A stretch of 7,284 nt of DNA from Bradyrhizobium sp. Lineage in GTDB: Bacteria; Pseudomonadota; Alphaproteobacteria; Rhizobiales; Xanthobacteraceae. Made by a program: the position numbers and the translations under genes. Shown here one piece after another: positions 1 through 5,897 of this stretch. Under the pieces are notes generated by a model. That model did no database searches and was not told the origin of the DNA. It saw only the letters and a list, made by a program, of their open reading frames with translations. The DNA lies in contig JAQGKJ010000696.1 in the NCBI GenBank assembly GCA_028290165.1, positions 1 through 7,284 on the forward strand, written 5' to 3'. Positions within the stretch are counted from its first letter, which is position 1, and each line of letters starts with the position of its first letter.

Positions 1-1
1 G

Positions 2-916
2 CATACTGAACTGGCCGAAATCGTGCTCGACGAAAGCGGCTATACCGAAATGTGGCAGAAGGATCGCTCCGCCGACGCCGCCGGACGCCTCGAAAATCTC
101 AAGGAGCTGGTGCGCTCGATGGAGGAATTCGAGACCCTGCAGGGCTTCCTCGAGCACATCTCGCTGGTGATGGACCGCGACGGCGGCGCCGAGGACGATG
201 CGGTGTCGCTGATGACGCTGCATTCGGCCAAGGGGTTAGAGTTCGACAATGTGTTTCTGCCCGGCTGGGAGGAAGGCCTGTATCCAAGCCCGCGCACGCT
301 CGACGAACAGGGCCGCGCCGGCCTCGAGGAAGAGCGGCGTCTTGCCCATGTCGGGCTCACGCGCGCCCGCCGCCGCGCCAAGCTTTACTTCGCCACCAAC
401 CGGCGGATCCACGGCACCTGGTCGACCACGATGCCCTCGCGCTTTCTCGACGAATTGCCGGCGCCCAATGTCGAGATCACGGAATCCAAGGGCGGCTCGG
501 GTTGGGGCGGCAGCGGCGGCTACGGCCCCTCGCGCTTCGACAATGTGGAATCGTTCGGCTCCAGCTATACGACGCCGGGCTGGCAGCGGGCGCAGGCCAA
601 CCGCGCGCGCAACCGCAACGGACAGGGCGATGGTTTTGATGAGAGCCAGTCGCCGTTCTCAGGCTCGCGAAGCGATGCCTTTTCGCGCGGCAACACCGGC
701 GGCTTTTCGCGCAACAAGCGCGGACCTCTCACCATCGAAGGCGAACTGATTGCGAAATCCACCGGCACCGTGTCGGAATTTTCCCTCGACGACCGCGTGT
801 TTCACCAGAAGTTCGGCTACGGCAATGTCGTGAAGATCGACGGCAACAAGCTCACCATCGCCTTTGAAAAAGCCGGCGAGAAGAAGGTGGTCGATAGCTT
901 TGTCGAGCGGGTGTAG
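2..916 (+). CDS. uvrD: UvrD/PcrA-type superfamily 1 DNA helicase, C-terminal part (5' end outside window)
   Basis: This is the last 304 codons of an ATP-dependent 3'-5' DNA helicase acting in nucleotide-excision and mismatch repair and in clearing protein-DNA roadblocks. The frame is open from base 2, so the true start lies upstream; the GTG at 23 is internal. Helicase motif V lies at about 203-262 (VSLMTLHSAKGLEFDNVFLP) and motif VI at about 326-373 (EEERRLAHVGLTRARR, with its conserved arginines). A long Gly/Ser/Asn/Arg-rich linker follows, from about 490 to 750. The protein ends in a compact domain at about 788-913 (DRVFHQKFGYGNVVKIDG, then LTIAFEKAGEKKVV), which matches the Tudor-like C-terminal domain known to contact RNA polymerase in PcrA/UvrD. 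That domain and the tail length fit UvrD/PcrA better than Rep. Stop TAG at 914-916. It ends 64 bases before the hicA remnant and nothing suggests co-regulation with it. Confidence 0.95.
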   Translation, partial: HTELAEIVLDESGYTEMWQKDRSADAAGRLENLKELVRSMEEFETLQGFLEHISLVMDRDGGAEDDAVSLMTLHSAKGLEFDNVFLPGWEEGLYPSPRTLDEQGRAGLEEERRLAHVGLTRARRRAKLYFATNRRIHGTWSTTMPSRFLDELPAPNVEITESKGGSGWGGSGGYGPSRFDNVESFGSSYTTPGWQRAQANRARNRNGQGDGFDESQSPFSGSRSDAFSRGNTGGFSRNKRGPLTIEGELIAKSTGTVSEFSLDDRVFHQKFGYGNVVKIDGNKLTIAFEKAGEKKVVDSFVERV

Positions 917-980
917 GCGCCAGGGCTCAACACGGCCTTCAGCACTAGCTTCCCATCATATGATTCGATGGGGGCGATTC

Positions 981-1174
981 GTGTTGACCAATAGCCGCGA
1001 CATCGTTCGCCGCCTCGAGCGGGAGGGATGGACACTTGTTCGCGTGACCGGCTCTCACCACGTTTTCAAAAGCCCAATCTCGGGCGGAACAGTGGTCGTT
1101 CCACATCCCAAGAAGGACTTGGAAAAGGCTTGGTTCGTGCCATTTATAAGGGAGCAGGATGGAAGCCTGACTGA
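981..1174 (+). pseudogene. hicA: HicA-family toxin (mRNA interferase), frameshifted
   Basis: HicA toxins are small double-stranded-RNA-binding-fold ribonucleases that cleave mRNA and are held in check by HicB. The first 49 codons read as a typical HicA: TNSRDIVRRLEREGW, then GSHHVFK with the expected catalytic His at residue 26, then GTVVVPHPKKDLEK. After the Lys codon at 1125-1127 the frame drifts into an unrelated tail ending at 1208. Re-reading one base back (-1) gives GLVRAIYKGAGWKPD and a TGA at 1172-1174, the normal HicA C-terminal helix and a normal length of about 64 residues. One base, probably a G next to 1127-1128, therefore appears to be missing. I chose GTG 981 as start (TTG 984 is also possible) because a G-rich Shine-Dalgarno-like stretch lies at 969-974; ATG 960 is in frame but adds residues not usual for the family. 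The repaired stop lies 8 bases before hicB. As read, the product is a 75-residue protein with a foreign C-terminus, probably inactive. A sequencing error is a live alternative. Confidence 0.8.
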
Positions 1175-1182
1175 GGTTCGCC

Positions 1183-1474
1183 GTGCCACATTATATCGCC
1201 ATCGTTGAGGACGCAGGACCGGACCACGCCGTTGGCGTGTGGTTTCCGGACTTGTCCGGCTGCACGTCGGCGGGCGACAATATAAATGAGGCATTGCGCA
1301 ACGCGCCGGAAGCTTTGGAGCTGTACGCCGAGAGCTTTGAAGCGGATGGGCAAGCCGATGCCTCGTCCACGAACATTGACCGAACTAAAAGCCGATCCGG
1401 AAATCGCGGACGACATCAAGACCTATATGGTCGCGGTCGTCGAATTGCCCGCTCGTGCCCACGCGGCGGAATGA
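1183..1474 (+). pseudogene. hicB: HicB-family antitoxin, frameshifted
   Basis: HicB antitoxins have a partial RNase-H fold that caps the HicA active site, and often autoregulate the operon. From GTG 1183 the protein reads HYIAIVEDAGPDHAVGVWFP, then DLSGCTSAGDNINEAL and APEALELYAESFEADG, all typical HicB features (the FPD-L-GC-SAGD core). At 1348-1351 (gggc) the frame breaks. The starting frame runs into unrelated residues and stops at 1497, whereas the +1 frame from 1352 gives KPMPRPRTLTELKADPE, then ADDIKTYMVAVVELP and a TGA at 1472-1474, the expected C-terminal part of the same family. One extra base, probably a G in 1348-1350, explains this. The repaired product is about 96 residues and has no added ribbon-helix-helix or HTH domain. 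The upstream hicA remnant ends 8 bases earlier and TGAGG at 1172-1176 may serve as ribosome-binding site. As read, only the first 56 residues are native. Decay or base-calling error cannot be separated here. Confidence 0.83.
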
Positions 1475-1475
1475 A

Positions 1476-1509
1476 GGCAGGTGCGATCCTGCCGTAGGGT
1501 GTTGCCCTA
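1476..1509 (+). repeat. Two tandem short hairpins immediately downstream of hicB
   Basis: The first inverted repeat is perfect: GGCAGG (1476-1481), loop TGCGAT, CCTGCC (1488-1493). It starts one base after the repaired hicB stop. The second follows at once: TAGGG (1495-1499), loop TGTTG, CCCTA (1505-1509). Neither is followed by a T tract, so they are not canonical intrinsic terminators; they may end or stabilise the hicAB transcript. The pairing is seen directly, the role is inference. Confidence 0.5.
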
Positions 1510-1575
1510 GACCGACTGACGCATTCGCCCCAAAACCGACAGCAGCAGAAGCGCGAGCCACTCGCTGCCATTCAT
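1507..1575 (-). pseudogene. Possible N-terminal remnant of an EamA/DMT-family transporter
   Basis: Read on the minus strand from ATG 1575, the peptide MNGSEWLALLLLSVLG resembles the first residues of EamA (drug/metabolite transporter) proteins, which commonly begin MN-x-x-EWLLLLLLS-hydrophobic-WGGSFFF. Here the match stops after SVLG, just where WGGS would be expected, and six unrelated residues lead to a TAG at 1507-1509. The same frame is open upstream to 1701 but carries nothing family-like. No further transmembrane segments are found downstream towards hicB, so if the resemblance is real this is only a scrap left by a deletion or by insertion of the hicAB segment. The match is short and hydrophobic and could be chance. 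Confidence 0.35.
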
Positions 1576-1950
1576 GCGACGGTTAATAAGAGGTTCGGTC
1601 GGCATTGGTCTGTTGCCTCCTGACATCAGCCATTCGCCAGCGCCGGCCGGCCATCCGCGCAATTTTTTTGCATGGAGCGTGTCCGGAGCGTCGTCCAACA
1701 TGGAAGGTTGCTGCGCCCAAGGCCGGCTAACCTGGCCGGCAAGCAGCGGATTTTTGACTCGTTGACGACTCCGCCATGCGTCGCTGCGGCGCCACTGATG
1801 ACGCGAGCCCTAACGAACTGCTCCGCATTTTAAGGAATTTCTAGAAGCAATACTTATCCGCCATATTTACCGAAAACTCGGGTGTGTGTGGGTATGGTTT
1901 CATGCGGATATCGCCGGTGCGCGTCCGTTGCGGCCTAAGGTTTTTGCCAA

Positions 1951-3072
1951 ATGAGTGAAGAAAAATCGTTTCTGGGGGGCCTCGACGACGCGATCCAGCG
2001 TGGAACGGCCGAACGCCGCTTGCGGGCGTTGTGGCACACGACCGACCTGATGATCACCGGCCGCTATAGCGACGACGAGATATGGACCTTCGGCGAGGTC
2101 ATCGGGCGGCTCGCGGACGAGATCGAGGTTGCGGCCCGCGCGCAGCTTGCGAACCGGCTGGCCCGCTTCGACCGCGCCCCCGTCAACATCATCCATAAGC
2201 TCGCCTTTGACGACGAGATCGAAGTCGCCGGCCCCGTGCTCCAGGAGTCCGAGCGATTGGAACCATACGCCCTGATTGCCAACGCCTGCATTAAAAGCCA
2301 GACGCATCTGCTCGCGATCTCGAAACGGAAATCGATCGACGCGACAGTCACGGACGAGCTCGTGAAGCGCGGCAACCAGGAGGTCGTGAAGTCCGTTGCA
2401 AAGAATAATGGCGCGCGTTTCTCGGATTTCGGGTTCCTGCACATGATCACGCGGGCCGAAGGCGACTCCATTCTTGCCGAGCAACTCGGCCTGCGTAAGG
2501 ACATTCCGAGGAACCTGTTCCAGCAGCTGATCGCAAAAGCCTCGGACGACGTGAGGAAGCGGCTCGAACTCGAACGCCCCAACGTGATCGACCAAATTCA
2601 GTCCTCGGTGACCGATGTCGCGGGCGAGCTGCAATCCAAGTTCGGCCCGGTGTCGAGAAGCTATTTTGTCGCCAAGCGGGTAGTGGCCACACAGCACCAG
2701 CAGGGTAACCTGAACGAGAACAGCATCTCGATCTACGCCCGCTCCCATAAGCTCGAGGAGGTCACGATCGGACTGTCCTTGCTGTGCTCATTGCCGGCAG
2801 ACGTGATCGAACGCGCCTTGTTGGACAAGAACAGGGAAACGCTGCTGATTCTGGCCAAGGCGCTGGATTTTTCGTGGGCAACCACAATGTCACTGCTATT
2901 TCTTGGTGCCAAGGATCACCGCATCACCGCCAAAGACTTGCATGACCTGGAAAGCGAATTCGGCCGTCTCAAGGCCGAGACATCCCGCAGCGTCCTCGAA
3001 TTCTATCAGTCACGCAAGAATGCCGGCGGTGCCGAGTTGGCCGCCAAGCGCAAGCCTGCGATTGTCATGTGA
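1951..3072 (+). CDS. DUF2336 domain-containing protein
   Basis: A 373-residue soluble protein of the alphaproteobacterial DUF2336 family, whose biochemical role is unknown. Family-like features are seen in order: a helical N-terminus with RLADEIEVAARAQLANRLAR (about residues 53-72), the HKLAFDDEIEVAGPVLQESERL segment (about 82-103, matching the usual LA-D-x-x-VA-PVL-S-x-L pattern), a segment with LLAISKRKSIDATVTDELVKRG (about 120-141), and the LRKDIPRNLFQQLI segment (about 181-194, matching R-x-DLP-x-x-L). The repeated helix-pair character suggests a HEAT/ARM-like scaffold. There is no signal peptide or membrane segment, so it should be cytoplasmic. ATG 1951 is the first in-frame start after the TAA at 1936-1938, with TAAGG at 1936-1940 as a ribosome-binding site. 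A 73-codon gene follows after 36 bases, probably in the same transcript. Several overlapping minus-strand open frames are codon-bias shadows. I infer a regulatory or scaffold role only weakly. Confidence 0.88.
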   Translation: MSEEKSFLGGLDDAIQRGTAERRLRALWHTTDLMITGRYSDDEIWTFGEVIGRLADEIEVAARAQLANRLARFDRAPVNIIHKLAFDDEIEVAGPVLQESERLEPYALIANACIKSQTHLLAISKRKSIDATVTDELVKRGNQEVVKSVAKNNGARFSDFGFLHMITRAEGDSILAEQLGLRKDIPRNLFQQLIAKASDDVRKRLELERPNVIDQIQSSVTDVAGELQSKFGPVSRSYFVAKRVVATQHQQGNLNENSISIYARSHKLEEVTIGLSLLCSLPADVIERALLDKNRETLLILAKALDFSWATTMSLLFLGAKDHRITAKDLHDLESEFGRLKAETSRSVLEFYQSRKNAGGAELAAKRKPAIVM

Positions 3073-3108
3073 GATGGCCGATATGAAACCGGCGGGGGAA
3101 CATCTGCA

Positions 3109-3330
3109 ATGAATGAAATTTCATTCGGCGTACGCAAGCGCCCGGGCATCGTTTCCGATGAACCGAAGCTGGACCAGGCCGTGGATGCGGCCTGGATCGT
3201 GCTCGAAGCCGCGAACGATCTCGGCGACCACACCACCGTCGAAATTTGCCGGCGCGTGATCGATGCGAACCTGAACGGGACGCCCGCCTCTCCGAACGAC
3301 CTCCACATCATCACCGAATATTTCAGGTAA
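3109..3330 (+). CDS. Small hypothetical protein, 73 aa
   Basis: I do not recognise this gene. It encodes 73 residues without signal peptide, membrane segment or cysteine pair (a single Cys). The N-terminus is basic (VRKRPG); the middle, AVDAAWIVLEAANDLGDHTT followed by VEICRRVIDANL, looks like two amphipathic helices; the end, NDLHIITEYFR, looks like a third. ATG 3109 has a GGGGGA Shine-Dalgarno-like stretch about 9 bases upstream, and the gene starts 36 bases after the DUF2336 stop, which argues for a real co-transcribed gene. The 61-codon minus-strand frame over the same bases has no supporting features. Its function might be linked to the DUF2336 protein, but that is inference from position only. 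Confidence 0.68.
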   Translation: MNEISFGVRKRPGIVSDEPKLDQAVDAAWIVLEAANDLGDHTTVEICRRVIDANLNGTPASPNDLHIITEYFR

Positions 3331-3540
3331 ATACGGGACGGTTTCCGGACTAGCGGCAGCCTCGTATCAACATCTTGAGTCCATCGCCGACTAACCTCCC
3401 CATATGGCCTGGCATTTCGGCGCTTGCGCGACGGCGATAACATTCCTATTTGTTTGTGCCACCCCCGACGATCCGGCCCGTGTTTCCCCAATTGCGGCCG
3501 ACACCACCTTCCTGTTTCCCTGCAGATCATCGAATCCGCC

Positions 3541-4464
3541 ATGCCCCCCATTATATCCGTCTCTCACCTGTCGAAGACCTATGCCTCCGGTTTCAAGGCG
3601 CTGAACGACATCAACCTGGAGATCAACCGCGGTGAGATCTTTGCGCTGCTCGGGCCGAACGGCGCCGGCAAGACGACGCTGATCAGCATCATCTGCGGCA
3701 TCGCCAATCTCAGCGAAGGCCGCGTCAGCATCGACGGCCACGACATCCAGAACGAATATCGCGCGGCGCGCACGCTGATCGGCCTGGTGCCGCAGGAACT
3801 GCACACCGACGCCTTCGAATCGGTATGGGCGACGGTCTCTTTCAGCCGCGGCCTGTGGGGCAAGCCGAAGAAGCCGGCTTATATCGAGAAGGTGCTGAAG
3901 GACCTGTCGCTGTGGGACAAGAGGGACGCCAAGATCGTTACGCTGTCTGGCGGCATGAAGCGCCGGGTGATGATTGCGAAGGCGCTGTCGCACGAGCCGC
4001 GGGTGCTGTTTCTAGACGAACCGACAGCGGGCGTCGATGTCGAATTGCGCAAGGGAATGTGGGAAGTGGTGCGGACGCTGCAGGCTGAGGGTGTCACTAT
4101 CATTCTCACCACACACTACATTGAAGAGGCCGAGGAGATGGCCGACCGGATCGGCGTCATCAACAAGGGCGAGATCATCCTGGTCGAGGACAAGGCCGGC
4201 CTGATGCAGAAGCTCGGCAAGAAGCGGCTGAAGCTGCACCTGCCAAACAAGATCGATGCGATTCCTTCCGCGCTCGCGCCCTACAACCTGGAACTGTCCG
4301 CTGAGGGTTGCGAGCTGACTTACGATTACGACACCAAGGGCGAACGCACCGGCATTACCAGCCTGCTCGGGGACCTCAGAGGGGCCGGCATCAAATTCTC
4401 CGATCTCGACACCACCCAAACTTCGCTGGAAGACATTTTCGTCAGTCTGGTGAGGGCGCCATGA
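3541..4464 (+). CDS. ABC-2 type exporter, ATP-binding protein (YadG-like)
   Basis: This is the 307-residue ATPase subunit of an ABC-2 exporter, which hydrolyses ATP at the inner face of the cytoplasmic membrane to power the downstream permease. All catalytic elements are visible: Walker [10 protein letters not shown] (residues 38-46), Q-loop Q85 in GLVPQE, signature LSGGM (135-139), Walker B VLFLDEP (155-161), D-loop GVD (164-166) and H-loop H192 in [14 protein letters not shown]. The C-terminal domain ends [11 protein letters not shown], typical of this class. Length and motifs ([24 protein letters not shown]) resemble E. coli YadG (308 aa); the nodulation exporter NodI is a related family, but no nod genes are nearby. 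The frame is open back to 3424, but ATG 3541 is preferred because homology begins there ([10 protein letters not shown]) and the upstream residues look non-coding. The stop overlaps the permease start as ATGA. The substrate cannot be told from the sequence. Confidence 0.94.
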   Translation: MPPIISVSHLSKTYASGFKALNDINLEINRGEIFALLGPNGAGKTTLISIICGIANLSEGRVSIDGHDIQNEYRAARTLIGLVPQELHTDAFESVWATVSFSRGLWGKPKKPAYIEKVLKDLSLWDKRDAKIVTLSGGMKRRVMIAKALSHEPRVLFLDEPTAGVDVELRKGMWEVVRTLQAEGVTIILTTHYIEEAEEMADRIGVINKGEIILVEDKAGLMQKLGKKRLKLHLPNKIDAIPSALAPYNLELSAEGCELTYDYDTKGERTGITSLLGDLRGAGIKFSDLDTTQTSLEDIFVSLVRAP

Positions 4465-5222
4465 ATTTCCGGGCGGTTCGCGCGATCTATCTGTTCGAAA
4501 TGGCGCGCACCTGGCGCACGCTGCTGCAAAGCATCGTCTCGCCGGTGGTGTCGACGTCGCTGTATTTCGTGGTGTTTGGCGCTGCGATCGGCTCACGCAT
4601 CACCTCGGTCGAAGGCGTCAGCTACGGCACCTTCATCGTGCCGGGGTTGGTGATGCTGTCGGTGCTCACGCAGAGCATCGCCAATGCCTCGTTCGGCATC
4701 TATTTTCCGAAATTCGTCGGCACGATTTACGAATTGCTGTCGGCGCCGATCTCGTATTTCGAGATCGTGCTCGGCTACGTCGGCGCCGCCGCGACCAAAT
4801 CGATCATCCTCGGCCTGATCATCCTGGCCACCGCCGGCCTGTTCGTGCCGCTGCATATTCATCATCCGCTGTGGATGCTGACGTTCCTGGTGCTGACCGC
4901 CGTGACCTTCAGCCTGTTCGGCTTCATCATCGGCATCTGGGCCGACGGTTTCGAAAAGCTGCAGATGATCCCGATGCTGGTGGTGACGCCGCTGACCTTC
5001 CTCGGCGGCAGCTTCTACTCGGTCAACATGCTGCCGTCGGGCTGGCGCACCATCACGCTGCTCAATCCCGTGGTCTATTTGATCTCTGGCTTCCGCTGGA
5101 GTTTCTATGAAATCGCCGACGTCAGCGTGGAGTTGAGCATCGGCATGACGCTGACATTTCTCGCCGTCTGCATGGTCGTGGTGTGGTGGATCTTCAAGAC
5201 CGGTTATCGGATCAAGAATTGA
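4461..5222 (+). CDS. ABC-2 type exporter, membrane permease (YadH-like)
   Basis: A 253-residue integral inner-membrane subunit that should pair as a dimer with the preceding ATPase. Hydrophobic segments lie at about residues 22-42, 57-77, 103-128, 138-160, 168-188 and 228-246, the usual six-helix ABC-2 layout. The diagnostic ABC-2 region is present at about 175-212: [17 protein letters not shown], then [13 protein letters not shown]. The segment [20 protein letters not shown] (44-63) and the overall length match the E. coli YadH type (256 aa). ATG 4461 shares four bases with the ATPase stop (ATGA), implying translational coupling and a fixed subunit ratio. The frame is open upstream to 4308, but that part overlaps the ATPase and is not family-like. 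The operon ends at the long palindrome that begins 8 bases after the stop. NodJ is an alternative relative, but context does not support a nodulation role. Confidence 0.94.
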   Translation: MNFRAVRAIYLFEMARTWRTLLQSIVSPVVSTSLYFVVFGAAIGSRITSVEGVSYGTFIVPGLVMLSVLTQSIANASFGIYFPKFVGTIYELLSAPISYFEIVLGYVGAAATKSIILGLIILATAGLFVPLHIHHPLWMLTFLVLTAVTFSLFGFIIGIWADGFEKLQMIPMLVVTPLTFLGGSFYSVNMLPSGWRTITLLNPVVYLISGFRWSFYEIADVSVELSIGMTLTFLAVCMVVVWWIFKTGYRIKN

Positions 5223-5230
5223 CGCGAAGG

Positions 5231-5274
5231 GTCATTCCGGGCGCGCTAGACTAGACTAGCGCGCCCGGAATGAC
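5231..5274. repeat. Perfect 19-bp inverted repeat between convergent genes (likely bidirectional transcript end)
   Basis: The left arm GTCATTCCGGGCGCGCTAG (5231-5249) and the right arm CTAGCGCGCCCGGAATGAC (5256-5274) are exact reverse complements separated by six bases (ACTAGA). The stem is GC-rich and would form a very stable RNA hairpin from either strand. It lies 8 bases after the permease stop and 10 bases before the stop of the convergent minus-strand gene, the usual place for a shared terminator. No T tract follows on the plus strand, so it is not a textbook intrinsic terminator. The arm sequence resembles palindromic intergenic elements common in Bradyrhizobium-like genomes; copy number cannot be checked in this window, where it occurs once. 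Confidence 0.85.
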
Positions 5275-5284
5275 GGCTTAAAAC

Positions 5285-5608
5285 TTACCGGTAACAGTGG
5301 AAATAACCGTGGCGGTAGTAGCCACGGCAGCGATAGTGATGCCCATAGGGAATTCCAAACACGCCATGAATAGCGCCCATCGCGCCGCCGACGCCGGCGC
5401 CGACCGCGCCGCCGACCACACCGCCCACCGGACCCGCGACCCGGTTGCCTTCATAGGCCCCCTCCTGGGCGCCGCGCACGATGCCCTGCGCATGCCCGAC
5501 ACGGGGGATCGCGAGCAACGCGAAAGCGAGTGCCGCAGCCGCAGCCGCAAGGAATTTTATCGGTAAACCGGCCGGCAGCGCCGCTGCCTTGACTTTAATC
5601 TTGTTCAT
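5285..5608 (-). CDS. Small exported glycine-zipper protein, 107 aa
   Basis: A short protein with a clear Sec-type signal: a basic N-region (MNKIKVK), a hydrophobic core FLAAAAAALAFALLAI (residues 19-34) and a probable cleavage site after GHA at residue 40. The mature part of about 67 residues has a glycine-zipper segment (about 59-82, GPVGGVVGGAVGAGVGGAMG) of the kind that packs helices or inserts into membranes, followed by a His/Tyr/Arg-rich tail with two cysteines (C94 and C105). I do not know a specific function; similar small envelope proteins are common in Rhizobiales and are usually annotated as hypothetical. The start codon (minus strand, 5608-5606) is preceded by AAGGA 7 bases upstream. 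It converges on the ABC operon across the palindrome and diverges from the L,D-transpeptidase across about 290 bases. The plus-strand frame over the same bases is a shadow. Confidence 0.83.
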   Translation of the reverse strand: MNKIKVKAAALPAGLPIKFLAAAAAALAFALLAIPRVGHAQGIVRGAQEGAYEGNRVAGPVGGVVGGAVGAGVGGAMGAIHGVFGIPYGHHYRCRGYYRHGYFHCYR

Positions 5609-5836
5609 CTGAATTCCTTAATTCTCGGCCGCGATTGCGCCGGCGGGGCGGGAACGTGTAACGCGGATGCGGCTAAATGGTTGCACCGGTGTGACGAATT
5701 CGAGTCGCGGTGGACCCGCGCGCGCAAAAATTCGCGCGCCCCGTCCGGCAAAACCCCGTTGCCGCCTTGTTTGCGCCCTGCCGCACATTAACGATGGCCT
5801 GAACAGCCCGCTGGAACCAGAACCGAATTCCGGGCA

Positions 5837-5842
5837 TATAAT
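5837..5842 (+). promoter_or_regulatory. Candidate -10 box (TATAAT) for the L,D-transpeptidase gene, inside a small palindrome
   Basis: A perfect TATAAT lies 55 bases upstream of the chosen start codon. A good -35 is not seen: the best partner is TGGAAC at 5812-5817 with a long 19-base spacer. The box sits in the inverted repeat GGCAT-ATA-ATGCC (5833-5845), which might be a regulator site or chance. The rest of the divergent interval 5609-5897 holds a GC-alternating hairpin at 5718-5739 and no recognisable gene. Confidence 0.35.
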
Positions 5843-5897
5843 GCCGGGGGACGGAGAAGCGCGGCGCTACAGTCAAGGCCAGGAGGCCAAAGGTAAG

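Larger units (their letters stand above)
1475..1950. other. Gene-poor interval with hairpins and a transporter remnant
   Basis: This 476-base stretch holds no convincing intact gene. Seen in it are two short hairpins right after hicB (1476-1509), a minus-strand scrap resembling an EamA transporter N-terminus (1507-1575), a T7 run at 1663-1669 with only weak pairing upstream, and two copies of GCCGGC spaced by 7 bases (1722-1740). The A/T-richer last 120 bases (about 1825-1890) are where a promoter for the DUF2336 gene would be expected, but no consensus -35/-10 pair stands out. Open frames of 60-65 codons here on both strands show no recognisable motifs apart from the scrap. Confidence 0.6.

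Noticed and set aside
955..964. Ten-base palindrome ATCATATGAT upstream of hicA, as a HicB operator
   Set aside because: It is short and single, and the HicB remnant shows no DNA-binding domain, so operator function cannot be supported.
1639..1669. Possible intrinsic terminator (GC-rich block followed by seven T)
   Set aside because: Only about four base pairs can form next to the T tract, and no intact gene clearly ends just upstream.
1574..1765. Plus-strand open frame of 63 codons after hicAB
   Set aside because: No ribosome-binding site, no recognisable motif, and residue composition like random GC-rich sequence.
1900..2748. Long minus-strand open frame of 282 codons opposite the DUF2336 gene
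   Set aside because: It is a codon-bias shadow: the plus strand encodes recognisable DUF2336 sequence, while this frame shows no family motif.
3424..3540. N-terminal extension of the ABC ATPase (39 extra residues)
   Set aside because: The extension is Cys/Pro-rich and unlike ABC ATPases; the conserved region begins right at ATG 3541.
3541..5222. NodI/NodJ nodulation-factor exporter
   Set aside because: The family is related, but motifs and lengths fit YadG/YadH at least as well and no nodulation genes or nod-box are present in the window.
5712..5746. GC-alternating hairpin (7-bp stem 5718-5739) with outer GGAC/GTCC
   Set aside because: The stem is made of simple CG alternation likely to arise by chance in GC-rich DNA; it lies upstream of both divergent genes, so it is not a terminator.
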